This document shows, in pieces, positions 28,418 through 38,750 of a DNA stretch of 64,000 nt. Source of the DNA: Symsagittifera roscoffensis (Eukaryota; Xenacoelomorpha; Acoela; Convolutidae). A model generated the notes under the pieces. That model ran no database searches. It worked only from the letters and a program-made list of their open reading frames with translations, and was not told the DNA's origin. Numbering within the stretch: position 1 is the first letter of the stretch; each line of letters starts with the position of its first letter. The DNA lies in the NCBI RefSeq assembly GCF_963678635.1, contig NC_087068.1, positions 12,837,872 through 12,901,871 of the forward strand. The letters are read 5' to 3'. The translations under genes and the position numbers were made by a program.

Positions 28418-28490
28418 CGCCCCACAAGGGACTCAAACCCTTGCCCGATGGATTAAAAGTCCAACGCTCTACCGACTGAGCTAGCAGTGC
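28418..28490 (-). tRNA. Lys-derived KA, TTT, T-loop variant
   Basis: Duplicate of 26246-26318. Confidence 0.6.
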
Positions 28491-28631
28491 TCGAGTGTTT
28501 GGCTAGTCTTACAGACCTATTTTGTCAAATTCAAGAGTTAAAATTGATAATTTAGTGCTCCTATTTTAAAATTGATAATTTAGTGCTCTTATCTTCTGCA
28601 GAAAAGTCTGATTCTGTGGTTCTGCTGTTCT

Positions 28632-28705
28632 CGCTCCTGAGTGGGCTTAATCCACCAACCTTTGGGTTGACAGCCGAACGCGCTAGCCGATTGCGCCCAA
28701 AGAGC
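28632..28705 (-). tRNA. Asn-derived NB, GTC, A-type flank
   Basis: Duplicate of 26460-26533. Confidence 0.5.
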
Positions 28706-28878
28706 TTTATACATAAGTGTCGGTTGGTTTTTTTAGTCATCATTCAAGCTTTTTCCATGGGTAAAAATTATTTTTGAGAGTCTGACACTTATTAAGCATC
28801 CATAAAAACTCTGAAAATAACTGGCGTTTTCTAAGAAGTTAGAGTGTTTCAAAAAATTTAATAGAAGAAATGATACTG

Positions 28879-28951
28879 CCCCCGACAAGGGAACCGAAAC
28901 CTTGAACGTCGGATTAGAACTCCAACGCTCTACCGACTGAGCTAGCAGGGC
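28879..28951 (-). tRNA. Lys-derived KB, anticodon TCT (Arg)
   Basis: Loop GTTCTAA (G32); acceptor and T-stem changes. Confidence 0.48.
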
Positions 28952-29063
28952 TTAAAGATTACGCTAGTATTTCAAATACAAGAATTCGAAGCTTTGGATC
29001 CTAAAACGAATGACTAAGTGCTCATTTTTTTTGCAGAAATCTCTCATTCTGAGGTTCTGTTCT

Positions 29064-29150
29064 CGCTCCTGGGTGGGCTTAATCCACCAACCTTTGGGTT
29101 GACAGCCGAACGCGCTAGCCGAACGCGCTAGCCGATTGCGCCGCAAGAGC
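29064..29150 (-). pseudogene. Asn-derived NB with one extra 13-nt unit (87 nt)
   Basis: Two tandem copies of the 13-nt unit; the equivalent copy at 26892 has three. Confidence 0.85.
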
Positions 29151-29324
29151 TCTATACATAAGTGTCGGTTGATTTTTTTTACGCATCATTCAATCTTTTT
29201 CCACGGGTAAAATTTATTTTTGAGAGTCTGACACTTATTAAGCATCCTTAAAAACTCTGAAAATAACTGGCGTTTTCAATGAAGTACGATTGTTTCGAAA
29301 ATTTTAATAGAAGAAATGATACTT

Positions 29325-29397
29325 CGCCCCACAAGGGACTCGAACCCTTGACCGATGGATAAAAAGACCAACGCTCTACCGACTGAGCTACCAGGGC
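29325..29397 (-). tRNA. Lys-derived KA, TTT, variant loop
   Basis: Loop CTTTTTA and a loop-closing mismatch; duplicate of 27165. Confidence 0.52.
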
Positions 29398-29538
29398 TCG
29401 AATGTTTTGCTAGTCTTACAGACCTATTTTGTCAAAATCAAGAATTGAAATTGATAATTTAGTGCTCCTATTTTGAAATTGATAATTTAGTGCTCTTATC
29501 TTTTGCAGAAAAGTCTGATTCTGTGGTTTTCCTGTTCT

Positions 29539-29612
29539 CGCTCCTGGGTGGGCTTGAACCACCAACCGTTCGGTTAACAGCCGAACGCGCTAGCCGATTG
29601 CTCCACAAGAGC
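29539..29612 (-). tRNA. tRNA-Asn(GTT), NA variant
   Basis: One D-stem mismatch. Confidence 0.8.
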
Positions 29613-29750
29613 TCGATAAAAATTCATTTTATGAAAAAAATATTTTTGAGCGCCTGAAACTTATTAACCGTTCTTAGAAACTCTGAAAATAACTGGCGTT
29701 TTCTAAGAAGTTAGAGTGTTTCAAAAAAATTAATAGAAGAAATGATACTG

Positions 29751-29823
29751 CGCCCGACAAGGGAACCGAACCCTTGAACGTCGGATTAAAAGTCCAACTC
29801 TCTACCGACTGAGCTAGCAGGGC
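29751..29823 (-). tRNA. Lys-derived KB, TTT
   Basis: Same as 27591-27663. Confidence 0.55.
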
Positions 29824-29935
29824 TTAAAGATTACGCTAGTCTTTCAAATACAAGAATTCGAAGCTTTGGATCCTAAAACGAATGACTAGGTGCTCATTTT
29901 TTTTGCAGAAATCTCTCATTCTGAGGTTCTGTTCT

Positions 29936-30009
29936 CGCTCCTGGGTGGGCTTAGTCCACCAACCTTTGGGTTGACAGCCGAACGCGCAAGCAGATTGCGC
30001 CCCAAGAGC
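29936..30009 (-). tRNA. Asn-derived NB, anticodon GTC
   Basis: NB with D-loop changes (gcaagcag). Confidence 0.42.
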
Positions 30010-30147
30010 TCGATAAAAAATCATTTTATGAAAAAAATATTTTTGAGCGCCTGAAACTTATTAACCGTTCTTAGAAACTCTGAAAATAACTGGCGTTTTC
30101 TAAGAAGTTAGAGTGTTTCAAAAAAATTAATAGAAGAAATGATACTT

Positions 30148-30220
30148 CGCCCGACAAGGGAACCGAACCCTTGGACGTCGGATTAAAAGTCCAACTCTCT
30201 ACCGACTGAGCTAGCAGGGC
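30148..30220 (-). tRNA. Lys-derived KB, TTT
   Basis: KB behind an A-like 'cttcg' 3' flank. Confidence 0.55.
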
Positions 30221-30333
30221 TTAAAGATTACGCTAGTCTTTCAAATACAAGAATTCGAAGATTTGGATCCTAAAACGAATGACTAGGTGCTCATTTTTTT
30301 TTGCAGAAATCTCTCATTCTGAGGTTCTGTTCT

Positions 30334-30407
30334 CGCTCCTGGGTGGGCTTAGTCCACCAACCTTTGGGTTGACAGCCGAACGCGCTAGCCGATTGCGCCC
30401 CAAGAGC
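30334..30407 (-). tRNA. Asn-derived NB, anticodon GTC
   Basis: Like 27777-27850. Confidence 0.45.
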
Positions 30408-30580
30408 TCTATACATAAGTGTCGGTTGATTTTTTTAGGCATCATTCAAGCTTTTTTCAAGGGTAAAATTTATTTTTGAGAGTCTGACACTTATTAAGCA
30501 TCCTTAAAAACTCTGAAAATAACTGGCGTTTTCAATGAAGTACGATTGTTTCAAAAATTTTAATAGAAGAAATGATACTT

Positions 30581-30641
30581 CGCCCCACAAGGGACTCGAA
30601 CCCTTAAAAGTCCAACGCTCTACCGACTGAGCTAGCAGGGC
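30581..30641 (-). pseudogene. Lys-derived KA, 12-nt deletion (61 nt)
   Basis: The variable loop and the 3' strand of the anticodon stem are missing. Confidence 0.85.
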
Positions 30642-30782
30642 TCGAATGTTTTGCTAGTCTTACAGACCTATTTTGTCAAATTCAAGAATTGAATTTGATA
30701 ATTTAGTGCTCCTATTTTGAAATTGATAATTTAGTGCTCTTATGTTTTGCAGAAAAGCCTGATTCTGTGGTTCTGCTGTTCT

Positions 30783-30789
30783 CGCTCCT

Positions 30790-30836
<47 letters not shown>

Positions 30837-30856
30837 GCCGATTTCGCCACAAGAGC
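30783..30856 (-). tRNA. tRNA-Asn(GTT), NA
   Basis: NA with one D-stem change (tttcgcc). Confidence 0.85.
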
Positions 30857-30995
30857 TCGATAAAAAAACATTTTATGAAAAAAATTATTTTTGAGCGCCT
30901 GAAACTTATTAACCATTCTTAAATACTCTGAAACTAACTGGCGTTTTCTAAGAAGTTAGGGTGTTTCAAAAAAATTAATAGAAGAAATGATACTG

Positions 30996-31068
30996 GGCCC
31001 GACAAGGGAATCGAACCCTTGAACGTCGGATTAAAAGTCCAACGCTCTACCGACTGAGCTAGCAGGGC
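30996..31068 (-). tRNA. Lys-derived KB, TTT, C73
   Basis: Discriminator changed (plus strand g); T loop TTCGATT restores A58, unlike other KB copies. Confidence 0.6.
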
Positions 31069-31180
31069 TAAAAGTTTACGCTAGTCTTTCAAATACAAGA
31101 ATTCGAAGCTTTGGATCCTAAAACGAATGACTAGTTGCTCATTTTTTTTGCAGAAATCTCTCATTCTGAGGTTCTGTTCT

Positions 31181-31254
31181 CGCTCCTGGGTGGGCTTAAT
31201 CCACCAACTTTTGGGTTGACAGCCGAACGCGCTAGCCGATTGCGCCCCAAGAGC
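31181..31254 (-). tRNA. Asn-derived NB, anticodon GTC
   Basis: NB copy, type-B flank. Confidence 0.45.
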
Positions 31255-31427
31255 TATATACATAAGTGTCGGTTGATTTTTTTAGGCATCATTCAAGCTT
31301 TTTACATGGGTAAAATTTATTTTTGAGAGTCTGACACTTATTAAGCATCCTTAAAAAATCTGAAACTAACTGGCGTTTTCAATGAAGTACGATTGTTTCA
31401 AAAATTTTAATAGAAGTAATGATTCTT

Positions 31428-31488
31428 CGCCCCACAAGGGACTCGAACCCTTAAAAGTCCAACGCTCTACCGACTGAGCTAGCAGGGC
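31428..31488 (-). pseudogene. Lys-derived KA, 12-nt deletion (61 nt)
   Basis: Duplicate of 30581-30641. Confidence 0.85.
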
Positions 31489-31629
31489 TCGTATATTTTG
31501 CTAGTCTTACAGACCTATTTTGTCAAATTCAAGAATTGAATTTGATAAATTAGTGCTCCTATTTTGAAATTGATAATTTAGTGATCTTATGTTTTGCAGA
31601 AAAGCCTGATTCTGTGGTTCTACTGTACT

Positions 31630-31636
31630 CGCTCCT

Positions 31637-31683
<47 letters not shown>

Positions 31684-31703
31684 GTCGATTGCGCCACAAG
31701 ATC
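31630..31703 (-). tRNA. tRNA-Asn(GTT), NA variant
   Basis: Second base altered (gatc), one acceptor mismatch; D-loop change. Confidence 0.75.
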
Positions 31704-31842
31704 TCGATAAAAAATCATTTTATGAAAAAAATTATTTTTGAGCGCCTGAAACTTATTAATCATTCTTAAATACTCTGAAACTAACTGGCGTTTTCTAAGA
31801 AGTTAAGGTGTTTCAAAAAAATTAATAGAAGAAATGATACTG

Positions 31843-31915
31843 GGCCCGACAAGGGAACCAAACCCTTGAATGTCGGATTAAAAGTCCAACGCTCTACCGA
31901 CTGAGCTAGCAGGGC
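31843..31915 (-). tRNA. Lys-derived KB, TTT, C73
   Basis: Like 30996 but with a T loop lacking both C56 and A58. Confidence 0.45.
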
Positions 31916-32030
31916 TTAAAGATTACGCTAGTCTTTCAAATACAAGAATTCGAAGCTTTGGATCCTAAAACGAATGACTGAGTGCTCATGTTTTTTTTTG
32001 CAGAAATCTCTCATTCTGAGGTTCTGTTCT

Positions 32031-32104
32031 CGCTCCTGGGTGGGCTTAATCCACCAACCTGTGGGTTGACAGCCGAACGCGCTAGCCGATTTCGCCCCAA
32101 GAGC
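32031..32104 (-). tRNA. Asn-derived NB, anticodon GTC
   Basis: NB with extra anticodon-stem and D-stem changes. Confidence 0.42.
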
Positions 32105-32277
32105 TCTATACATAAGTGTCGGTTGATTTTTTTAGGCATCATTCGAGCTTTTTAAATGGGTAAAATTTATTTTTGAGAGTCTGACACTTATTAAGCATCC
32201 TTAAAAACTCTGAAAATAACTGGCGTTTTCAATGAAGTACGATTGTTTCAAAAATTTTAATAGAAGAAATGATACTT

Positions 32278-32350
32278 CGCATCACGAGGGACTCAAACCC
32301 TTGACCGTTGAATTAAAAGTCCAACGCTCTACCGACTGAGCTAGCAGGGC
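32278..32350 (-). tRNA. Lys-derived KA, degenerate, TTT
   Basis: 3' acceptor strand replaced by cgcatcacgagg; T-loop C56 lost. Confidence 0.45.
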
Positions 32351-32491
32351 TAGAATGTTTTGCTAGTCTTACAGACCTAATTTGTCAAATTCAAGAATTG
32401 AAATTGATAATTTAGTGCTCCTTTTTTGATATTGATAATTTAGTGCTCTTATCGCATGCAGAATAGTCTGATTCTGTGGTTCTGCTGTTCT

Positions 32492-32498
32492 CGCTCCT

Positions 32499-32529
<31 letters not shown>

Positions 32530-32565
32530 CCAGCCGAACGCGCTGGCTGATTGCGCCACGAGAGC
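32492..32565 (-). tRNA. Asn-derived NA, anticodon GGT (Thr)
   Basis: Loop CTGGTAA in a perfect stem; D-loop changes (gctggctg). T arm good. Confidence 0.68.
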
Positions 32566-32704
32566 TCGATAACAAATCAATTTATGAAAAAAAAAATTTT
32601 TGAGCGCCTGAAACTTATTAACCATTCTTAAAAACTCTGAAAATAACTGGCGTTTTCTAAGAAGTTGGAGTGTTTCAAAGAAAATAATAGAAGAAATGAT
32701 ACTG

Positions 32705-32777
32705 CGCCCGACAAGGGAACCGAACCCTTGAACGTCGGATTAAAACTCCAACGCTCTACCGACTGAGCTAGCGGGGC
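32705..32777 (-). tRNA. Lys-derived KB, TTT, G32
   Basis: Loop GTTTTAA; acceptor gcggggc. Confidence 0.5.
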
Positions 32778-32890
32778 AAAAGATTACGCTAGTCTTTCAA
32801 ATACAAGAATTCGAAGCTTTGGATCCTAAAACGAATGACTGAGTGCTCATGTTTTTTTTGCAGAAATCTCTCATTCTGAGGTTCTGTTCT

Positions 32891-32964
32891 CGCTCCTGGG
32901 TGGGCTTAATCCACCAACCTTTGGGTTGACAGCCGAACGCGCTAGCCGATTGCGCCCCAAGAGC
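32891..32964 (-). tRNA. Asn-derived NB, anticodon GTC
   Basis: NB copy, type-B flank. Confidence 0.45.
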
Positions 32965-33137
32965 TCTATACATAAGTGTCGGTTGATTTTTTTAGGCATC
33001 ATTCGAGCTTTTTACATGGGTAAAAATTTTTTTTGAGAGTCTGACACTTATTAGGCATCCTTAAAAACTCTGAAAATAACTGGCGTTTTCAATGAAGTAC
33101 GATTGTTTCAAAAATTTTAATAGAAGAAATGATACTT

Positions 33138-33210
33138 CGCCCCACAAGGGACTCGAACCCTTGACCGTTGGATTAAAAGTCCAACGCTCTACCGACTGAG
33201 CTAGCAGGGC
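33138..33210 (-). tRNA. tRNA-Lys(TTT), KA
   Basis: Intact KA copy. Confidence 0.9.
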
Positions 33211-33351
33211 TCGAATGTTTTGCTAGTCTTACAGACCTAATTTGTCAAATTCAAGAATTGAAATTGATAATTTAGTGCTCCTTTTTTGATATTGATAATT
33301 TAGTGCTCTTATCTTCTGCAGAAAAGTCTGATTCTGTGGTTCTGCTGTTCT

Positions 33352-33425
33352 CGCTCCTGAGTGGGCTTAATCCACCAACCTTTGGGTTGACAGCTGAACG
33401 CGCTAGCCGATTGCGCCCAAAGAGC
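33352..33425 (-). tRNA. Asn-derived NB, GTC, A-type flank
   Basis: Chimera with terminator; near-identical to the body at 28632. Confidence 0.5.
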
Positions 33426-33598
33426 TTTATACATAAGTGTCGGTTGGTTTTTTTAGTCATCATTCAAGCTTTTTCCATGGGTAAAAATTATTTTTGAGAG
33501 TCTGACACTTATTAACCATTCTTAAAAACTCTGAAAATAACTGGCGTTTTCTAAGAAGTTAGAGTGTTTCAAAGAAATTAATAGAAGAAATGATACTG

Positions 33599-33671
33599 CC
33601 CCCGACAAGGGAACCGAACCCTTGAACGTCGGATTAAAACTCCAACGCTCTACCGACTGAGCTAGCAGGGC
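33599..33671 (-). tRNA. Lys-derived KB, TTT, G32
   Basis: T-run terminator broken (caaagaaatt on the plus strand). Confidence 0.48.
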
Positions 33672-33783
33672 TAAAATATTTCGCTAGTCTTTCAAATACA
33701 AGAATTCGAAGCTTTGGATCCTAAAACGAATGACTAAGTGCTCATTTTTTTTGCAGAAATCTTTCATTATGAGGTTCTGTTTT

Positions 33784-33857
33784 CGCTCCTGGGTGGGCTT
33801 AACCCACCAACCTTGGGGTTGACAGCCGAACGCGCTAGCCGATTGCGCCCCAAGAGC
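33784..33857 (-). tRNA. Asn-derived NB, anticodon GTC
   Basis: NB with T loop GTTAAGC and another stem change (ccttgggg). Confidence 0.42.
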
Positions 33858-34024
33858 TCTATACATAAGTGTCGGTTGATTTTCTTAGGCATTATTCAAG
33901 CTTTTTACATGGGTAAAATTTCTTTTTGAGAGTCTGACACTTATTAAGCATCCTTAAAAACTCTGAAAATAACTGGCGTTTTCTAAGAAGTTAGAGTGTT
34001 TCAAAGAAATTATTAGAAGAAATG

Positions 34025-34097
34025 CGCCCGACAAGGGAACCGAACCCTTGAACGTCGGATTAGAAGTCCAACGCTCTACCGACTGAGCTAGCAGGGC
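34025..34097 (-). tRNA. Lys-derived KB, anticodon TCT (Arg)
   Basis: Loop CTTCTAA. The 3' flank lacks the usual 'atactg', and the T-run is broken. Confidence 0.52.
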
Positions 34098-34209
34098 TTA
34101 AAGATTACGCTAGTCTTTCAAATACAAGAATTCGAAGCTTTGGATCCTAAAACGAATGACTAAGTGCTCATTTTTTTTGCAGAAATCTCTCATTCTGAGG
34201 TTCTGTTCT

Positions 34210-34283
34210 CGCTCCTGGGTGGGCTTACTCCACCAACCTTTGGGTTGACAGCCGAACGCGCTAGCCAATTTCGCCCCAAGAGC
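34210..34283 (-). tRNA. Asn-derived NB, anticodon GTC
   Basis: NB with D-arm changes (gccaatttcg). Confidence 0.42.
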
Positions 34284-34456
34284 TCTATACATAAGTGTCG
34301 GTTGATTTTTTTAGGCATCATTCGAGCTTTTTACATGGGTAAAATTTATTTTTGAGAGTCTGACACTTATTAAGCATCCTTAAAAACTCTGAAAATAACT
34401 GGCGTTTTCAATGAAGTACGATTGTTTCAAAAATTTTAATAGAAGAAATGATACTT

Positions 34457-34529
34457 CGCATCACGAGGGACTCGAACCCTTGAACGTTGAATTAAAAGTC
34501 CAACGCTCTACCGACTGAGCTAGCAGGGC
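34457..34529 (-). tRNA. Lys-derived KA, degenerate, TTT
   Basis: Same altered 3' acceptor strand as 32278; T loop intact. Confidence 0.5.
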
Positions 34530-34666
34530 TAGAATGTTTTGCTAGTAAGACCTAATTTGTCAAATTCAAGAATTGAAATTGATAATTTAGTGCTCCTTTT
34601 TTGATATTGATAATTTAGTGCTCTTATCGCATGCAGAATAGTCTGATTCTGTGGTTCTGCTGTTCT

Positions 34667-34673
34667 CGCTCCT

Positions 34674-34704
<31 letters not shown>

Positions 34705-34740
34705 CCAGACGAACGCGCTGGCTGATTGCGCCACAAGAGC
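34667..34740 (-). tRNA. Asn-derived NA, anticodon GGT (Thr)
   Basis: As 32492, plus a stem change (ccagacga). Confidence 0.6.
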
Positions 34741-34879
34741 TCGATAACAAATCAATTTATGAAAAAAAAAATTTTTGAGCGCCTGAAACTTATTAACCAT
34801 TCTTAAAAACTCTGAAAATAACTGGCGTTTTCTAAGAAGTTGGAGTGTTTCAAAGAAAATAATAGAAGAAATGATACTG

Positions 34880-34952
34880 CGCCCGACAAGGGAACCGAAC
34901 CCTTGAACGTCGGATTAAAACTCCAACGCTCTACCGACTGAGCTAGCGGGGC
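34880..34952 (-). tRNA. Lys-derived KB, TTT, G32
   Basis: Like 32705-32777. Confidence 0.5.
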
Positions 34953-35066
34953 TAAAAGATTACGCTAGTCTTTCAAATACAAAAATTCGAAGCTTTGGAT
35001 CCTAAAACGAATGACTGAGTGCTCATGTTTTTTTTGCAGAAATCTCTCATTCTGAGGTTCTGTTCT

Positions 35067-35140
35067 CGCTCCTGGGTGGGCTTAATCCACCAACCTTTGG
35101 GTTGACAGCCGAACGCGCTAGCCGATTGCGCCCCAAGAGC
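35067..35140 (-). tRNA. Asn-derived NB, anticodon GTC
   Basis: NB copy, type-B flank. Confidence 0.45.
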
Positions 35141-35313
35141 TCTATACATAAGTGTCGGTTGATTTTTTTAGGCATCATTCGAGCTTTTTACATGGGTAAA
35201 ATTTTTTTTTGAGAGTCTGACACTTATTAAGCATCCTTAAAAACTCTGAAAATAACTGGCGTTTTCAATGAAGTACGATTGTTTCAAAAATATTAATAGA
35301 AGAAATGATACTT

Positions 35314-35386
35314 CGCCTCACAAGGGACTCGAACCCTTGACCGTTGGATTAAAAGTCCAACGCTCTACCGACTGAGCTAGCAGGGC
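35314..35386 (-). tRNA. tRNA-Lys(TTT), KA
   Basis: KA with one acceptor change (cgcctcac). Confidence 0.83.
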
Positions 35387-35527
35387 TCGAATTATTTGCT
35401 AGTCTTACAGACCTAATTTGTCAAATTCAAGAATTGAAATTGATAATTTAGTGCTCCTTTTTTGATATTGATAATTTAGTGCTCTTATCTTATGCAGAAA
35501 AGTCTGATTCTATGTTTCTGCTGTTCT

Positions 35528-35601
35528 CGCTCCTGGGTGTGCTTGAACCACCCACCTTCCGATTAACAGCCGAACGCGCTAGCTGATTGCGCCACAAGAG
35601 C
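35528..35601 (-). tRNA. tRNA-Asn(GTT), NA variant
   Basis: Anticodon stem as at 24705; T-stem changes. Confidence 0.65.
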
Positions 35602-35741
35602 TCGATAAAAAATCCTTTTATGAAAAAAAAAATTTTTTGAGCGCCTGAAACTTATTAACCATTCTTAAAAACTCTGAAAATAACTGGCGTTTTCTAAGAA
35701 GTTAGAGTGTTTCAAAGAAATTAATAGAAGAAATGATACTG

Positions 35742-35814
35742 CCCCCGACAAGGGAACCGAACCCTTGAACGTCGGATTAAAACTCTAACGCTCTACCGAC
35801 TGAGCTAGCAGGGC
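35742..35814 (-). tRNA. Lys-derived KB, TTT, G32
   Basis: Anticodon stem TTAGA/TCCGA weakened; broken T-run. Confidence 0.45.
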
Positions 35815-35926
35815 TAAAATATTACGCTAGTCTTTCAAATACAAGAATTCGAAGCTTTGGATCCTAAAACGAATGACTAAGTGCTCATTTTTTTTGCAGA
35901 AATCTTTCATTATGAGGTTCTGTTTT

Positions 35927-36000
35927 CGCTCCTGGGTGGGCTTAACCCACCAACCTTGGGGTTGACAGCCGAACGCGCTAGCCGATTGCGCCCCAAGAGC
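35927..36000 (-). tRNA. Asn-derived NB, anticodon GTC
   Basis: Duplicate of 33784-33857. Confidence 0.42.
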
Positions 36001-36167
36001 TCTATACATAAGTGTCGGTTGATTTTCTTAGGCATTATTCAAGCTTTTTACATGGGTAAAATTTCTTTTTGAGAGTCTGACACTTATTAAGCATCCTTAA
36101 AAACTCTGAAAATAACTGGCGTTTTCTAAGAAGTTAGAGTGTTTCAAAGAAATTATTAGAAGAAATG

Positions 36168-36240
36168 CGCCCGACAAGGGAACCGAACCCTTGAACGTCG
36201 GATTAGAAGTCCAACGCTCTACCGACTGAGCTAGCAGGGC
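36168..36240 (-). tRNA. Lys-derived KB, anticodon TCT (Arg)
   Basis: Duplicate of 34025-34097. Confidence 0.52.
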
Positions 36241-36352
36241 TTAAAGATTACGCTAGTCTTTCAAATACAAGAATTCGAAGCTTTGGATCCTAAAACGAAT
36301 GACTAAGTGCTCATTTTTTTTGCAGAAATCTCTCATTCTGAGGTTCTGTTCT

Positions 36353-36426
36353 CGCTCCTGGGTGGGCTTACTCCACCAACCTTTGGGTTGACAGCCGAAC
36401 GCGCTAGCCGATTTCGCCCCAAGAGC
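36353..36426 (-). tRNA. Asn-derived NB, anticodon GTC
   Basis: Near-duplicate of 34210-34283. Confidence 0.42.
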
Positions 36427-36599
36427 TCTATACATAAGTGTCGGTTGATTTTTTTAGGCATCATTCGAGCTTTTTACATGGGTAAAATTTATTTTTGAGA
36501 GTCTGACACTTATTAAGCATCCTTAAAAACTCTGAAAATAACTGGCGTTTTCAATGAAGTACGATTGTTTCAAAAATTTCAATAGAAGAAATGATACTT

Positions 36600-36672
36600 C
36601 GCATCACGAGGGACTCGAACCCTTGAACGTTGAATTAAAAGTCCAACGCTCTACCGACTGAGCTAGCAGGGC
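36600..36672 (-). tRNA. Lys-derived KA, degenerate, TTT
   Basis: Duplicate of 34457-34529. Confidence 0.5.
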
Positions 36673-36813
36673 TAGAATGTTTTGCTAGTCTTACAGACCT
36701 AATTTGTCAAATTCAAGAATTGAAATTGATAATTTAGTGCTCCTTTTTTGATATTGATAATTTAGTGCTCTTATCGCATGCAGAATAGTCTGATTCTGTG
36801 GTTCTGCTGTTCT

Positions 36814-36820
36814 CGCTCCT

Positions 36821-36851
<31 letters not shown>

Positions 36852-36887
36852 CCAGCCGAACGCGCTGACTGATTGCGCCACAAGAGC
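36814..36887 (-). tRNA. Asn-derived NA, anticodon GGT (Thr)
   Basis: Loop CTGGTAA in a perfect stem; D-loop differs (gctgactg). Confidence 0.65.
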
Positions 36888-37026
36888 TCGATAACAAATC
36901 AATTTATGAAAAAAAAAATTTTTGAGCGCCTGAAACTTATTAACCATTCTTAAAAACTCTGAAAATAACTGGCGTTTTCTAAGAAGTTGGAGTGTTTCAA
37001 AGAAAATAATAGAAGAAATGATACTG

Positions 37027-37099
37027 CGCCCGACAAGGGAACCGAACCCTTGAACGTCGGATTAAAACTCCAACGCTCTACCGACTGAGCTAGCGGGGC
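37027..37099 (-). tRNA. Lys-derived KB, TTT, G32
   Basis: Like 32705-32777. Confidence 0.5.
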
Positions 37100-37213
37100 T
37101 AAAAGATTACGCTAGTCTTTCAAATACAAAAATTCGAAGCTTTGGATCCTAAAACGAATGACTGAGTGCTCATGTTTTTTTTGCAGAAATCTCTCATTCT
37201 GAGGTTCTGTTCT

Positions 37214-37287
37214 CGCTCCTGGGTGGGCTTAATCCACCAACCTTTGGGTTGACAGCCGAACGCGCTAGCCGATTGCGCCCCAAGAGC
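37214..37287 (-). tRNA. Asn-derived NB, anticodon GTC
   Basis: NB copy, type-B flank. Confidence 0.45.
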
Positions 37288-37460
37288 TCTATACATAAGT
37301 GTCGGTTGATTTTTTTAGGCATCATTCGAGCTTTTTACATGGGTAAAATTTTTTTTTGAGAGTCTGACACTTATTAAGCATCCTTAAAAACTCTGAAAAT
37401 AACTGGCGTTTTCAATGAAGTACGATTGTTTCAAAAGTTTTAATAGAAGAAATGATACTT

Positions 37461-37533
37461 CGCCCCACAAGGGACTCGAACCCTTGACCGTTGGATTAAA
37501 AGTCCAACGCTCTACCGACTGAGCTAGCAGGGC
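37461..37533 (-). tRNA. tRNA-Lys(TTT), KA
   Basis: Intact KA copy. Confidence 0.9.
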
Positions 37534-37674
37534 TCGAATGTTTTGCTAGTCTTACAGACCTAATTTGTCAAATTCAAGAATTGAAATTGATAATTTAGTG
37601 CTCCTTTTTTGATATTGATAATTTAGTGCTCTTATCTTATGCAGAAAAGTCTGATTCTATGGTTCTGCTGTTCT

Positions 37675-37748
37675 CGCTCCTGGGTGTGCTTGAACCACCA
37701 ACCTTCCGATTAACAGCCGAACGCGCTAGCTGATTGCGCCACAAGAGC
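37675..37748 (-). tRNA. tRNA-Asn(GTT), NA variant
   Basis: Stem as at 24705. Confidence 0.7.
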
Positions 37749-37888
37749 TCGATAAAAAATCCTTTTATGAAAAAAAAAAATTTTTGAGCGCCTGAAACTT
37801 ATTAACCATTCTTAAAAACTCTGAAAATAACTGGCGTTTTCTAAGAAGTTGGAGTGTTTCAAAGAAAATAATAGAAGAAATGATACTG

Positions 37889-37961
37889 CGCCCGACAAGG
37901 GAACCGAACCCTTGAACGTCGGATTAAAACTCCAACGCTCTACCGACTGAGCTAGCGGGGC
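37889..37961 (-). tRNA. Lys-derived KB, TTT, G32
   Basis: Like 32705-32777. Confidence 0.5.
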
Positions 37962-38075
37962 TAAAAGATTACGCTAGTCTTTCAAATACAAAAATTCGAA
38001 GCTTTGGATCCTAAAACGAATGACTGAGTGCTCATGTTTTTTTTGCAGAAATCTCTCATTCTGAGGTTCTGTTCT

Positions 38076-38149
38076 CGCTCCTGGGTGGGCTTAATCCACC
38101 AACCTTTGGGTTGACAGCCGAACGCGCTAGCCGATTGCGCCCCAAGAGC
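38076..38149 (-). tRNA. Asn-derived NB, anticodon GTC
   Basis: Duplicate of 37214-37287. Confidence 0.45.
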
Positions 38150-38322
38150 TCTATACATAAGTGTCGGTTGATTTTTTTAGGCATCATTCGAGCTTTTTAC
38201 ATGGGTAAAATTTTTTTTTGAGAGTCTGACACTTATTAAGCATCCTTAAAAACTCTGAAAATAACTGGCGTTTTCAATGAAGTACGATTGTTTCAAAAGT
38301 TTTAATAGAAGAAATGATACTT

Positions 38323-38395
38323 CGCCCCACAAGGGACTCGAACCCTTGACCGTTGGATTAAAAGTCCAACGCTCTACCGACTGAGCTAGCAGGGC
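38323..38395 (-). tRNA. tRNA-Lys(TTT), KA
   Basis: Intact KA copy. Confidence 0.9.
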
Positions 38396-38536
38396 TCGAA
38401 TGTTTTGCTAGTCTTACAGACCTAATTTGTCAAATTCAAGAATTGAAATTGATAATTTAGTGCTCCTTTTTTGATATTGATAATTTAGTGCTCTTATCTT
38501 ATGCAGAAAAGTCTGATTCTATGGTTCTGCTGTTCT

Positions 38537-38610
38537 CGCTCCTGGGTGTGCTTGAACCACCAACCTTCCGATTAACAGCCGAACGCGCTAGCTGATTGCG
38601 CCACAAGAGC
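38537..38610 (-). tRNA. tRNA-Asn(GTT), NA variant
   Basis: Stem as at 24705. Confidence 0.7.
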
Positions 38611-38750
38611 TCGATAAAAAATCCTTTTATGAAAAAAAAAAATTTTTGAGCGCCTGAAACTTATTAACCATTCTTAAAAACTCTGAAAATAACTGGCGTT
38701 TTCTAAGAAGTTAGAGTGTTTCAAAGAAACTAATAGAAGAAATGATACTG

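Larger units (their letters stand above)
25813..30147 (-). repeat. 2.17-kb duplication (five pairs), two copies
   Basis: 25813-27988 and 27989-30147 share order and variants at offsets of 2159-2176 bp. The offset shift comes mainly from a 13-bp expansion inside the NB copy (100 nt at 26892, 87 nt at 29064). Confidence 0.8.
33599..38750 (-). repeat. 2.14-kb duplication plus 0.86-kb dimer
   Basis: 33599-35741 recurs at 35742-37888 (offset 2143-2147). The last dimer (37027-37888) is then repeated once more at 37889-38750 (offset 862). The Thr-anticodon Asn copies at 34667 and 36814 belong to this unit. Confidence 0.8.
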
